A stretch of 16,596 nucleotides of DNA, from positions 68,666 through 85,261 of the forward strand of contig NZ_KL585393.1 in NCBI RefSeq assembly GCF_000721935.1, in the 5' to 3' direction. Shown piece by piece: positions 8,864 through 14,800 of this stretch. Every line of letters starts with the position of its first letter. Position 1 is the first letter of the stretch. The stretch comes from Streptomyces sp. NRRL WC-3549 (GTDB lineage: Bacteria; Actinomycetota; Actinomycetes; Streptomycetales; Streptomycetaceae). A model generated the notes under the pieces. That model was not told the origin of the DNA. It saw nothing but the letters and a program-made list of their open reading frames with translations, and made no database searches. Both the position numbers and the translations under genes were made by a program.

Positions 8864-8894
8864 GCTGTGCCTGCCGATCTGATGAGATGCGTCA

Positions 8895-8910
8895 TGTGGT
8901 ATAGACCAAT
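8895..8910 (-). promoter_or_regulatory. dre site, DasR operator of nagB
   Basis: On the minus strand the site reads ATTGGTCTATACCACA and agrees with the dre consensus at about 13 of 16 positions. It lies about 32-47 bp before the nagB GTG, overlapping where the promoter must be. This matches the known DasR control of nagB. Confidence 0.9.
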
Positions 8911-9255
8911 TATGGGGCCAATCTAGCAGAACGTCGGCGGCCGGGGGCGGACCGGTCGCGCGGAACGTGCCTGTGTCGCCGCGGGGTGGCCCGGGGCGTG
9001 GCCGGGCGGGCGTCCGGTGACGGCCGGGGCGCGCCCCGAGGGCGCTGCGCCGCCGTGGTCCGGGTCGCGGTGTGCGGCGGGAGCGGGTCGCCGGCGGACG
9101 GGCAGGCCCGGAAGCACCCGCGGGCCGCGGCGCCGGCTCGGGACCCTCAGCCCGTCCGGCACCGCAGCCCGGAGCTGCCTGGCCGGCGGTGTGCGGTGCC
9201 TCCGGCCACTGGAGGCGACCGGCGCGGTCAGGGCAGAGAGCGCCGGGCACCTCGG

Positions 9256-9282
9256 TCCGCTCTCCTGTGCGGGGAGAGCGGA
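9256..9282. repeat. Inverted repeat / hairpin upstream of the second dre
   Basis: TCCGCTCTCC (9256-9265) pairs perfectly with GGAGAGCGGA (9273-9282) around a 7-nt loop. A second inverted repeat, GTGTACG/CGTACAC (9290-9296 and 9303-9309), follows at once. Neither is next to a gene end, so a terminator for a known gene is unlikely. An attenuator, operator or small RNA element is possible. Confidence 0.5.
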
Positions 9283-9315
9283 GGTCGTCGTGTACGTGTT
9301 GCCGTACACCGGCAT

Positions 9316-9331
9316 TGTGGACTAGACCAAT
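9316..9331 (+). promoter_or_regulatory. Second dre-like site, between nagB and pdtaS
   Basis: TGTGGACTAGACCAAT matches the dre consensus at 12 of 16 positions, including the CTAGACCA core. It is identical to the nagB dre, read on the same strand, at 14 of 16 positions. It lies about 125-140 bp before the pdtaS start and about 450 bp before nagB. Confidence 0.65.
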
Positions 9332-9415
9332 AGCCCGTGTCCATCCATGGGTACGGACATTCCTCGGGGGGCCGTCCGGGCCCTTCCCCCAGTGTCACGG
9401 ATACGCGGGGCGAAC

Positions 9416-9448
9416 GGTTCGGAACCTCTGGGTTCCCACGGGTACGCT
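9416..9448 (+). promoter_or_regulatory. Candidate leaderless promoter of pdtaS with inverted repeats
   Basis: TACGCT (9443-9448) fits the TANNNT -10 pattern and is followed by exactly 7 nt before the GTG at 9456, as in leaderless Streptomyces mRNAs. There is no Shine-Dalgarno sequence. Just upstream lie GGTTC-G-GAACC (9416-9426) and GGAACC-TCTG-GGTTCC (9421-9436), alternating half sites that share one arm and could bind a regulator over the -35 region. The -10 also reads GGGTAC (9440-9445), but a SigB-type -35 would be 19 nt away, which is too far. Confidence 0.5.
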
Positions 9449-9455
9449 CGGCCCT

Positions 9456-10931
9456 GTGCCCTCCATGAACGACCTCGTCCGCCAGCACACCGCCCTGAGC
9501 GACACCGACCTCGAGTGGCTCCACCTGCTGGTCTCGGAGTGGCAGCTGCTCTCCGACCTGTCCTTCGCCGACCTCGTCCTGTGGGTGCCCACCCGCGACG
9601 GGACCCGCTACGTGTCCGTGGCGCAGATGCGGCCCAACACCGGGCCCACCTCCTACCAGGACGACATGGTCGGCCACATGGTGCCGCGCGGTCGGCGCCC
9701 GCTGCTGGACGCGGCCCTGGACGAGGGCAGGATCGTGCGCGAGGGCGACCCGGAGTGGCGCGAGGAGGTGCCCGTGCGGGTCGAGTCCATCCCCGTACGC
9801 CGCGAGGGCCGGGTGCTCGGCGTCATCGCGCGCAACACCAACCTCCTGACGGTGCGCACCCCGTCCCGGCTGGAACTCACCTACCTCCAGTCCGCGTCCG
9901 ACCTCGCCCAGATGATCGCCGCCGGGGCCTTCCCCTTCCCCGGCCAGCAGGTCGACATGGACGCCTCCCCGCGTGTGGGCGACGGGCTGATCAGGCTCGA
10001 CGCCGACGGTGTCGTGCAGTACGCCAGCCCCAACGGGCTCTCCGCCTACCACCGGCTCGGCCTCGCCTCCGACCTGGTCGGCCACCACCTCGGCGCCACC
10101 ACGGCCGAACTCGCGCCCTTCCGCGGCCCGGTGGACGAGGCCCTGGTCAAGGTGGCGAGCGGGTACGCGCCACGGGAGTTCGAGGTGGAGGGTGCCGGCG
10201 GGGTGATCCAGCTGAGGGCGATCCCGCTCAAACCCAAGGGCGTACGCATCGGTTCGCTGGTGCTCCTGCGCGACGTCACCGAACTGCGGCGCCGCGAGCG
10301 GGAACTGATCACCAAGGACGCCACCATCCGGGAGATCCACCACCGGGTCAAGAACAACCTCCAGACGGTGGCCGCCCTGTTGCGCCTCCAGGCGCGCAGA
10401 ATGGATTCCCCGCAGGGCCGTGAGGCGCTCAACGAGGCGGTACGCCGCGTCGGCTCGATCGCGATCGTCCATGAGACGCTGTCTCAGAACCTGGACGAGC
10501 GGGTCCAGTTCGACGAGATCGCCGACCGCGTCATCGCGATGGTGGCCGAGATCTCTCCGGGCAAGGTCACCTGCCGGCGGACGGGACGCTTCGGAATCCT
10601 GGACGCGGAGGTGGCCACGCCCCTGTCGATGGTGCTCACCGAGGTGCTGCAGAACGCCCTGGAACACGCCTTCGCGGTGGCCGAGCGCGGGACGGTGGAG
10701 GTGTCCGCGGTGCGTGGCGGGACACCGGCCGAGGGCCGCCTGCTGATCACCGTGACGGACGACGGGCGGGGGCTGCCCGAGGGGTTCGACGCGCACCGGG
10801 CCGGCAATCTGGGACTCCAGATCGTCCGGACCCTGGTCGAGGGGGAGTTGGGCGGCAGCTTCGGCATGGTCCCCGCCCCCGGGCGCGGCACCCAGGTCGT
10901 CCTCGACATCCCCGTCAGCAACGACAGGTGA
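9456..10931 (+). CDS. pdtaS: PdtaS-type sensor histidine kinase (GAF-like, PAS, HisKA_2)
   Basis: Soluble sensor kinase of 491 residues, recognisable as the orthologue of Mycobacterium tuberculosis PdtaS. The N-terminal GAF-like domain (about 1-150) has EWQLLSDLSFADLVLWVPT. A PAS domain (about 170-285) contains DGLIRLDADGVVQYASPNGL. The HisKA_2 dimerisation helix has IREIHHRVKNNLQTVAALL with the phosphoacceptor His296. The HATPase has its N box at about 394-405 (LTEVLQNALEHA), its G1 box DDGRGLPEG at about 435-443, and GNLGLQIVRTLV. No membrane helix is seen. Its partner in the family is an ANTAR-domain antiterminator regulator (PdtaR), absent here. The GTG at 9456 (VPSMNDLV) fits a leaderless promoter; the ATG at 9465 is the alternative. 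Codons upstream in the same frame are not conserved-looking. Confidence 0.9.
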   Translation: MPSMNDLVRQHTALSDTDLEWLHLLVSEWQLLSDLSFADLVLWVPTRDGTRYVSVAQMRPNTGPTSYQDDMVGHMVPRGRRPLLDAALDEGRIVREGDPEWREEVPVRVESIPVRREGRVLGVIARNTNLLTVRTPSRLELTYLQSASDLAQMIAAGAFPFPGQQVDMDASPRVGDGLIRLDADGVVQYASPNGLSAYHRLGLASDLVGHHLGATTAELAPFRGPVDEALVKVASGYAPREFEVEGAGGVIQLRAIPLKPKGVRIGSLVLLRDVTELRRRERELITKDATIREIHHRVKNNLQTVAALLRLQARRMDSPQGREALNEAVRRVGSIAIVHETLSQNLDERVQFDEIADRVIAMVAEISPGKVTCRRTGRFGILDAEVATPLSMVLTEVLQNALEHAFAVAERGTVEVSAVRGGTPAEGRLLITVTDDGRGLPEGFDAHRAGNLGLQIVRTLVEGELGGSFGMVPAPGRGTQVVLDIPVSNDR

Positions 10932-10955
10932 CGCGGCCGCGCGGCTGAACGGCCG

Positions 10956-11003
10956 CACGACAGTGGGCCCGGACCGTGGTGACGGTCCGGGCCCACTGTC
11001 GTG
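10956..11003. terminator. Bidirectional terminator between pdtaS and wblE
   Basis: Perfect 22-bp stem (10956-10977 with 10982-11003) and a GGTG loop, 24 bp after the pdtaS stop. It lies between two convergent genes and can serve both strands. A smaller hairpin, GCGTACG-CTC-CGTACGC (11064-11080), lies between it and the wblE stop. Confidence 0.9.
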
Positions 11004-11114
11004 GTGCTCACGGTGCGATGCGCTTCGGGGGTACTGCGCGCTGCGACTCGAAGGCGGGGCCGTGCGTACGCTCCGTACGCGCCGCCTGGCTGTGGCTCGG
11101 TGCGGGGGCGTCGG

Positions 11115-11372
11115 TCAGGCGCTGGCGTTACGCGCCCGGTTGCGAGCGGCGCGGCGCTTCATTGCGCGGCGCTCGTCCTCGCTGAGGCCACCCCAGACGC
11201 CGGAGTCCTGGCCGGACTCGAGCGCCCACTGCAGGCACTGCTCCATGACGGGGCAGCGACGGCAGACGGCCTTGGCTTCCTCGATCTGCAGCAGCGCAGG
11301 ACCGGTGTTGCCGATGGGGAAGAACAGCTCGGGGTCTTCCTCACGACAAACGGCGTTGTGACGCCAGTCCAT
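11115..11372 (-). CDS. wblE: WhiB-like [4Fe-4S] regulator WblE (WhiB1 type)
   Basis: Small iron-sulfur transcription factor of 85 residues. The four cluster ligands Cys9, Cys37, Cys40 and Cys46 fit the C-Xn-C-X2-C-X5-C pattern. The beta-turn GVWGG (58-62) follows, and the tail KRRAARNRARNASA is the basic DNA-binding element. It matches Streptomyces WblE and mycobacterial WhiB1 in length and sequence. WhiB1 binds the primary sigma factor and loses its cluster on reaction with nitric oxide. AAGGAGAGG lies about 8 nt before the ATG at 11372. A long upstream region of about 320 bp suggests complex control. The gene is convergent to pdtaS, as whiB1 neighbours pdtaS in M. tuberculosis. Confidence 0.96.
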   Translation of the reverse strand: MDWRHNAVCREEDPELFFPIGNTGPALLQIEEAKAVCRRCPVMEQCLQWALESGQDSGVWGGLSEDERRAMKRRAARNRARNASA

Positions 11373-11415
11373 GGCTGCTACCTCTCCTTGGTATTACATG
11401 CTGGTGCTTGTGAAT

Positions 11416-11429
11416 GTGAACGCTTTCAC
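11416..11429. promoter_or_regulatory. CRP-like palindrome in the wblE leader or promoter
   Basis: GTGAACGCTTTCAC is a perfect GTGAA-N4-TTCAC inverted repeat about 44-57 bp before the wblE ATG. It resembles a CRP/FNR-type half-site pair (GTGA...TCAC). M. tuberculosis whiB1 is controlled by a CRP-family protein, so a similar link here is plausible but unproven. Confidence 0.4.
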
Positions 11430-11645
11430 GAATCCCCCCGCAGACGAAGGTCCGACGCCCAGATGAACTGGATGTGGTCCTGTTGTGATAAGGAGGGGTT
11501 CTGGCTCTCTGGGATGCCGGTGTTGCGGGCTGTCCCGATCGCCATGAAGAGACTCGCAAACCTCGGCGGCGGATACAACCCCTTCTGGAAAGTTTTTTTT
11601 GATTCCTCGGTGTCGACTAGGTCACAGCCGCACTTCTAAGGGGTG

Positions 11646-11685
11646 GGGGCCAGTCCAAACGTTCGAGTTAAAGGACTTTGGCCCC
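11646..11685 (-). terminator. Hairpin after the lipid kinase gene
   Basis: GGGGCCA (11646-11652) pairs with TGGCCCC (11679-11685). GTCC/GGAC extends the stem past a 2-nt bulge, leaving a 16-nt loop. On the minus strand it begins 7 nt after the lipid kinase stop at 11692, the right place for a terminator separating it from wblE. There is no U-tract. Confidence 0.6.
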
Positions 11686-11691
11686 TTCTAC

Positions 11692-12660
11692 TCACACAAT
11701 CACACGCAGTGCACGGCGTACGCCTGTGAACGTCACGCTCGTACGCAGTCCCAGGTGGTCGCCGTCCATCTGAAAGGGCAGGGGAGCCTTCGAATGCAAG
11801 GTGAAGTCGGTGAGGTCGTGCAGGGACGCCGCGTGCTTGCCGCGCGGCCCTTTCCCGGGGCTGGAAGTGAGCAGCTGGGTGGCGTACCGGGTCACCGCGG
11901 CGGTGGACAGGCGCCGTAGCCCGAGGACGTCCAGCGCGGTGTCGAAGGAGGCCTTCGGGGCGGCGTAGATCGGGCGATTCCCCAGGTAGGTCCAGGGGGA
12001 GGTGTTGCAGATGATGGACAGCGCGAGGTCCGTCACCGGGTCCTGGCCGGGGACGTCCAGGGTGATCAGGCCGTCGCGCCGGCGCGGCTCCTCCAGGAAC
12101 TGCCGCAGCACCTGGCGTACGTACAGCGCGTGGGTCGACCGCTTGCCGCGCTCGCGCTTCTGTTCGACGCGTCCGATGACTCCGGCGTCGAATCCGAGGC
12201 CCGCGCAGAAGGTGAACCAGCGCTCGGGCACGGCCTCGTCGGGGGTGCCCGGGGTCCCGGCCGCCAGGCCGAGGCCCACCGTGCGTTCGCTGCGGTCCGC
12301 GAGGGCGTCCAGGATGGCGCCGGTCGCCTCCACCGCGTCGTTGGGGATGCCCAGCGCCCGGGCGAAGACATTGGTGGAGCCGCCGGGGACCACGGCGAGG
12401 CGCGGCAGGCTCTCCAGGTCGGGCCCTTTGTGCAGCAGGCCGTTGACCACCTCGTTCACCGTGCCGTCCCCACCCAGGGCGACCACGATGTCGATGTCGT
12501 CCGAGTCCGCCGCCCGGCGCCCCAGGTCCCGGGCGTGCCCGCGGTACTCCGTGGTCACGGCCTCCAGCTTCATCTCGCTCGCCAGGGCGTGGATGAGCAC
12601 GTCACGGGTCCGCGCACTGGTGGTGGTGGCGGCTGGGTTGACCACGAGGAGTGCGCGCAT
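11692..12660 (-). CDS. Diacylglycerol/sphingosine kinase-family lipid kinase
   Basis: Protein of 322 residues of the DAGK catalytic family (DgkB/YegS-like), which phosphorylates diacylglycerol or a related lipid with ATP. Visible motifs are VVNPAAT at the N-terminus, the nucleotide-binding GGDGTVNEV (63-71), PGGSTNVFARALG (92-104), and QMDGDHLG near residue 295 in the C-terminal beta-sandwich domain. No membrane helix is evident, so it is probably a peripheral cytoplasmic enzyme acting in phospholipid turnover. The ATG at 12660 lies only 6 nt after a TAGGCT -10-like motif with no Shine-Dalgarno, suggesting a leaderless mRNA. The exact lipid substrate cannot be read from sequence. Confidence 0.9.
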   Translation of the reverse strand: MRALLVVNPAATTTSARTRDVLIHALASEMKLEAVTTEYRGHARDLGRRAADSDDIDIVVALGGDGTVNEVVNGLLHKGPDLESLPRLAVVPGGSTNVFARALGIPNDAVEATGAILDALADRSERTVGLGLAAGTPGTPDEAVPERWFTFCAGLGFDAGVIGRVEQKRERGKRSTHALYVRQVLRQFLEEPRRRDGLITLDVPGQDPVTDLALSIICNTSPWTYLGNRPIYAAPKASFDTALDVLGLRRLSTAAVTRYATQLLTSSPGKGPRGKHAASLHDLTDFTLHSKAPLPFQMDGDHLGLRTSVTFTGVRRALRVIV

Positions 12661-12666
12661 GCCGTC

Positions 12667-12689
12667 AGCCTACCTACCGAGCGGTACCG
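12667..12689 (-). promoter_or_regulatory. Candidate promoter and TetR-like operator of the lipid kinase gene
   Basis: On the minus strand TAGGCT (12672-12667) is followed by 6 nt and then the ATG, a leaderless arrangement. Directly upstream is the palindrome TACCGAGCGGTA (12675-12686), running into a second one, CGGTACCG (12682-12689). An ACCG-N2-CGGT core is common among TetR-family operators. It lies in the -35/-10 spacer, an ideal place for repression. No tetR gene is in the window. Confidence 0.4.
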
Positions 12690-12716
12690 CCAAGAAGGGG
12701 CGGATCTCCCGGTCCA

Positions 12717-12738
12717 CACCCGGTCACTCCGGGTGACC
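12717..12738. repeat. Overlapping inverted repeats in the divergent lipid kinase/membrane protein region
   Basis: CACCCGG-TCACT-CCGGGTG (12717-12735) overlaps GGTCAC-TCCGG-GTGACC (12722-12738). Both are perfect and have 5-nt centres. They lie about 57 bp before the lipid kinase start and 72 bp before the divergent gene, so an operator is likelier than a terminator. Confidence 0.4.
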
Positions 12739-12809
12739 GCGCCCGGTCCGGCGCACCCGGTACGGGCCCGGCTTCACTTCCGGCGGCCGGGGATGTCAAC
12801 CTGAAGGGT

Positions 12810-13259
12810 GTGAGTACTGAAGCGAACGCGCCCTCTCCGTCGCCCTCGGCCGGCGAGGAGAAGCCGGGCCGGATCACCCTCGTGGCCGCTCTCAACGCCC
12901 TCGAAGGCTCCGCGCTCGCCCTCGGTGGCCTCTACATGCTCGTCATGGGGCTGATCGGAGACCCCGACAGCCCCCAGCAGGCCGAGATGGGGGGCGTCAC
13001 GCTGGTGGCGCTCGGCCTCATCCCGCTGTTCGCCGCCCGGGGCCTGCTGCTGCGGCGGAGCTGGAGCCGGGGTCCCGCGCTCATCACGCAGCTCATGGCG
13101 CTGCCGGTGGCCTGGACGCTGCTGCAGTCGCAGGGGGCGCTGATCCCCGCGGGGATCGTGCTCGCCGCGGTCGCCGTGACGGGGCTGGTGATGCTGCTCA
13201 ATCCGGCGACCACGCAGGCGCTGGGCATCAGGGGGCCGCGGACGACCCCCGACGCCTGA
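12810..13259 (+). CDS. Small four-helix integral membrane protein, function unknown
   Basis: Protein of 149 residues: a polar N-terminus (VSTEANAPSPSPSAGEEKPG) and four hydrophobic segments, roughly at 21-47 (ITLVAALNALEGSALALGG), 60-79 (GVTLVALGLIPLFAARGLLL), 90-108 (ITQLMALPVAWTLLQSQGA) and 112-134 (PAGIVLAAVAVTGLVMLLNP). I do not recognise a named family beyond a streptomycete membrane protein. The GTG at 12810 has GAAGG only 2-3 nt away, so the exact start is uncertain. Upstream codons as far as 12651 are proline- and glycine-rich and overlap the divergent promoter, so they were rejected. It is divergent from the lipid kinase and convergent with sigH, 20 bp apart and with no clear terminator between. 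Confidence 0.75.
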   Translation: MSTEANAPSPSPSAGEEKPGRITLVAALNALEGSALALGGLYMLVMGLIGDPDSPQQAEMGGVTLVALGLIPLFAARGLLLRRSWSRGPALITQLMALPVAWTLLQSQGALIPAGIVLAAVAVTGLVMLLNPATTQALGIRGPRTTPDA

Positions 13260-13279
13260 GGCGCCCCCTGTCCCGCTCC

Positions 13280-14251
13280 CTACTCCTCCACGAGCAGCCG
13301 CTCGCGCAACTGGGCCAGGGTGCGGGCCAGCAGCCGGGAGACGTGCATCTGGGAGATGCCGACCTCCTGGGCGATCTGCGACTGGGTCATGTTGCCGAAG
13401 AACCGCAGCAGCAGGATCCGCTTCTCACGCGGCGGGAGCCCCTCCAGCAACGGCTTGAGCGACTCCCGGTACTCGACGCCCTCCAGCGCCTCGTCCTCCG
13501 AGCCCAGGGTGTCCGCGACCGCGGGCGACTCGTCGTCCGTGTCCGGGACGTCCAGCGAGAGCGTGCTGTAGGCGTTGGCCGATTCCAGCCCCTCCAGCAC
13601 CTCCTCCTCGGAGATGCCCAGGCGCTCCGCCAGCTCGTGCACGGTCGGCGAGCGGCCGTGCTGCTGGGAGAGCTCCGCGGTGGCCGTGGTCAGCGACAGC
13701 CGCAGTTCCTGGAGGCGACGCGGCACCCGCACCGCCCAGCCCTTGTCGCGGAAGTGGCGCTTGATCTCGCCGACGACCGTGGGGGTCGCGTACGTCGAGA
13801 ACTCGACGCCGCGGTCCGGGTCGAACCGGTCCACCGACTTGATCAGCCCGATCGTGGCGACCTGGGTCAGGTCGTCCAGTGGCTCGCCCCGGTTGCGGAA
13901 CCGCCGGGCCAGGTGCTCCACGAGCGGAAGGTGCATCCGTACCAGCCGGTTGCGCAGCTCGGCCTTCTCCGCCGAGCCGTCGGGCAGCTCCCGCAGCTCG
14001 ACGAAGAGCGCCCGGGCCCCGCTGCGGTCGTGTGGGTCGTGGTGTCCGTGCTCGCTCATCCGGCCCGCCCGCTCCGCCTGCGACTGCTCCGCCGCGGGCG
14101 TACGGGCTCCGCCGGCCGTGTCCGCGCCGGCCGTGTCTGCGCCGTCCACCGGATGCGGCCGGGCCTGCTGCTCCGGGAGAGCGGCTGGGCGCACCGCCCC
14201 GGACCGGATCGTCTCGTCACGCACAGGACCGTCCCCGTTCCCGTCGCTCAC
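13280..14251 (-). CDS. sigH: SigB-family stress sigma factor SigH
   Basis: RNA polymerase sigma factor of the SigB/SigF group, 323 residues from the GTG at 14251. Region 2 lies at about 103-175 (LVRMHLPLVEHLARRFR, PLDDLTQVATIGLIKSVDRF, FSTYATPTVVGEIKRHFRDK). Region 3 spans about 185-240. The region 4 helix-turn-helix is at about 272-318 (PPREKRILLLRFFGNMTQSQ, GISQMHVSRLLARTLAQL). GTG overlaps the ushX stop (GTGA), so translation is coupled. A second in-frame ATG at 14059 (MSEHGHHDP) has GGAG 8 nt upstream and would give 259 residues with all core regions. The ~80-residue N-terminal tail is low-complexity. The frame also stays open upstream to an ATG at 14767. In S. coelicolor SigH serves osmotic stress and aerial development and occurs in several sizes. 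Confidence 0.94.
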   Translation of the reverse strand: MSDGNGDGPVRDETIRSGAVRPAALPEQQARPHPVDGADTAGADTAGGARTPAAEQSQAERAGRMSEHGHHDPHDRSGARALFVELRELPDGSAEKAELRNRLVRMHLPLVEHLARRFRNRGEPLDDLTQVATIGLIKSVDRFDPDRGVEFSTYATPTVVGEIKRHFRDKGWAVRVPRRLQELRLSLTTATAELSQQHGRSPTVHELAERLGISEEEVLEGLESANAYSTLSLDVPDTDDESPAVADTLGSEDEALEGVEYRESLKPLLEGLPPREKRILLLRFFGNMTQSQIAQEVGISQMHVSRLLARTLAQLRERLLVEE

Positions 14252-14661
14252 GCCGGCCCGGGTCCCGCGCCGCGCTGTTTGTAGAGGCTGATGCTGACCG
14301 TCCGGTCGTCGGCCACCGTGGATTCGACCTTGCCGGCGAGTGCGGAGAGCACCGTCCAGGCGAAGGTGTCGCGCTCGGGGGCCCGGCCGTCCGTCGTGGG
14401 GGCCGAGACGGTCACGTCGAGGGAGTCGTCGACGAGACGGAAGACGCAGCTGAGGACCGAGCCCGGCACGGCCTGCTGGAGCAGGATCGCGCAGGCCTCG
14501 TCGACCGCGATGCGAAGATCCTCGATCTCGTCGAGAGTGAAGTCCAAGCGCGCTGCGAGACCGGCCGTGGCCGTACGCAGCACCGACAGGTAGGCACCCG
14601 CAGCGGGCAGCCGGACCTCTACGAAGTCCTGATTCCCGGGCTCGCCTGCGATCTGGGACAC
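14248..14661 (-). CDS. ushX: Anti-sigma factor UshX (PrsH), RsbW-like
   Basis: Anti-sigma factor for SigH, 137 residues, of the GHKL/RsbW fold (also called PrsH). The conserved core is VEVRLPAAGAYLSVLRTATA and FTLDEIEDLRIAVDEACAIL. The usual N-box Asn of SpoIIAB/RsbW is replaced (EACAILLQ), and no DxGxG motif is present. It therefore looks poor at ATP binding, as in mycobacterial UsfX. The GTG at 14661 was chosen because GGAGG lies 5 nt upstream and conservation begins there. In-frame ATGs at 14829, 14817 and 14808 would add about 50 low-complexity residues. Its stop overlaps sigH. Known partner: the anti-anti-sigma factor BldG, encoded elsewhere. Confidence 0.9.
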   Translation of the reverse strand: MSQIAGEPGNQDFVEVRLPAAGAYLSVLRTATAGLAARLDFTLDEIEDLRIAVDEACAILLQQAVPGSVLSCVFRLVDDSLDVTVSAPTTDGRAPERDTFAWTVLSALAGKVESTVADDRTVSISLYKQRGAGPGPA

Positions 14662-14800
14662 CCTCACCTCCAAGGTGGCACAAACTCGTTCGAGGCCCCG
14701 GGACGCGTGCCAGGGGCCATCCGGTCCGCCGCCGGGTGTGTGGCCCGACGGCGTTGTCGCGGTCCATGATGCCGTGTCGCCGCGACCCCGTCCCTGGCCA

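Larger units (their letters stand above)
8911..9455. other. Gene-poor nagB-pdtaS intergenic region
   Basis: About 545 bp holding no ORF I trust. The longest frame, 8923-9315 on the minus strand, begins MPVYGNTYTTTSALP and becomes a Pro/Arg/Ala-rich run typical of chance frames in GC-rich DNA. The stretch 8930-9230 is extremely GC-rich and featureless. The right part is structured: hairpins at 9256-9282 and 9290-9309, a second dre-like site at 9316-9331, and inverted repeats at 9416-9436 before pdtaS. Confidence 0.6.
11373..11691 (-). promoter_or_regulatory. wblE upstream region
   Basis: About 320 bp without a gene, holding the wblE promoter(s). Visible elements, read on the minus strand, are a run of eight A (11600-11593) that could act as an UP element and a CRP-like palindrome at 11416-11429. 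The region is less GC-rich than its surroundings, typical of a promoter. I could not assign a confident -35/-10 pair, and I found no good sigma-R (GGAAT-N18-GTT) or SigB-type match. Confidence 0.5.

Noticed and set aside
8864..9250. N-terminal extension of nagB to 9250
   Set aside because: It would translate through the nagB dre and promoter; NagB families start at VEVVIV.
8923..9315. 130-residue minus-strand ORF in the nagB-pdtaS gap as a real gene
   Set aside because: Pro/Arg/Ala-rich, no Shine-Dalgarno and no domain; kept only as part of an open finding.
9417..9445. SigB-type promoter (GTTC ... GGGTAC) before pdtaS
   Set aside because: The 19-nt spacing is outside the 14-16 nt range; the TACGCT leaderless promoter is a simpler reading.
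9072..9455. N-terminal extension of pdtaS to 9072
   Set aside because: Low-complexity Arg/Pro/Gly sequence that would run through the second dre and the promoter; the conserved kinase begins at VPSMNDLV.
9228..10958. 576-residue minus-strand ORF over pdtaS
   Set aside because: Shadow of the kinase gene; no recognisable domain.
11593..11600. T8 run as a plus-strand intrinsic terminator
   Set aside because: No hairpin precedes it on the plus strand and no plus-strand gene ends there; an A-tract of the leftward wblE promoter fits better.
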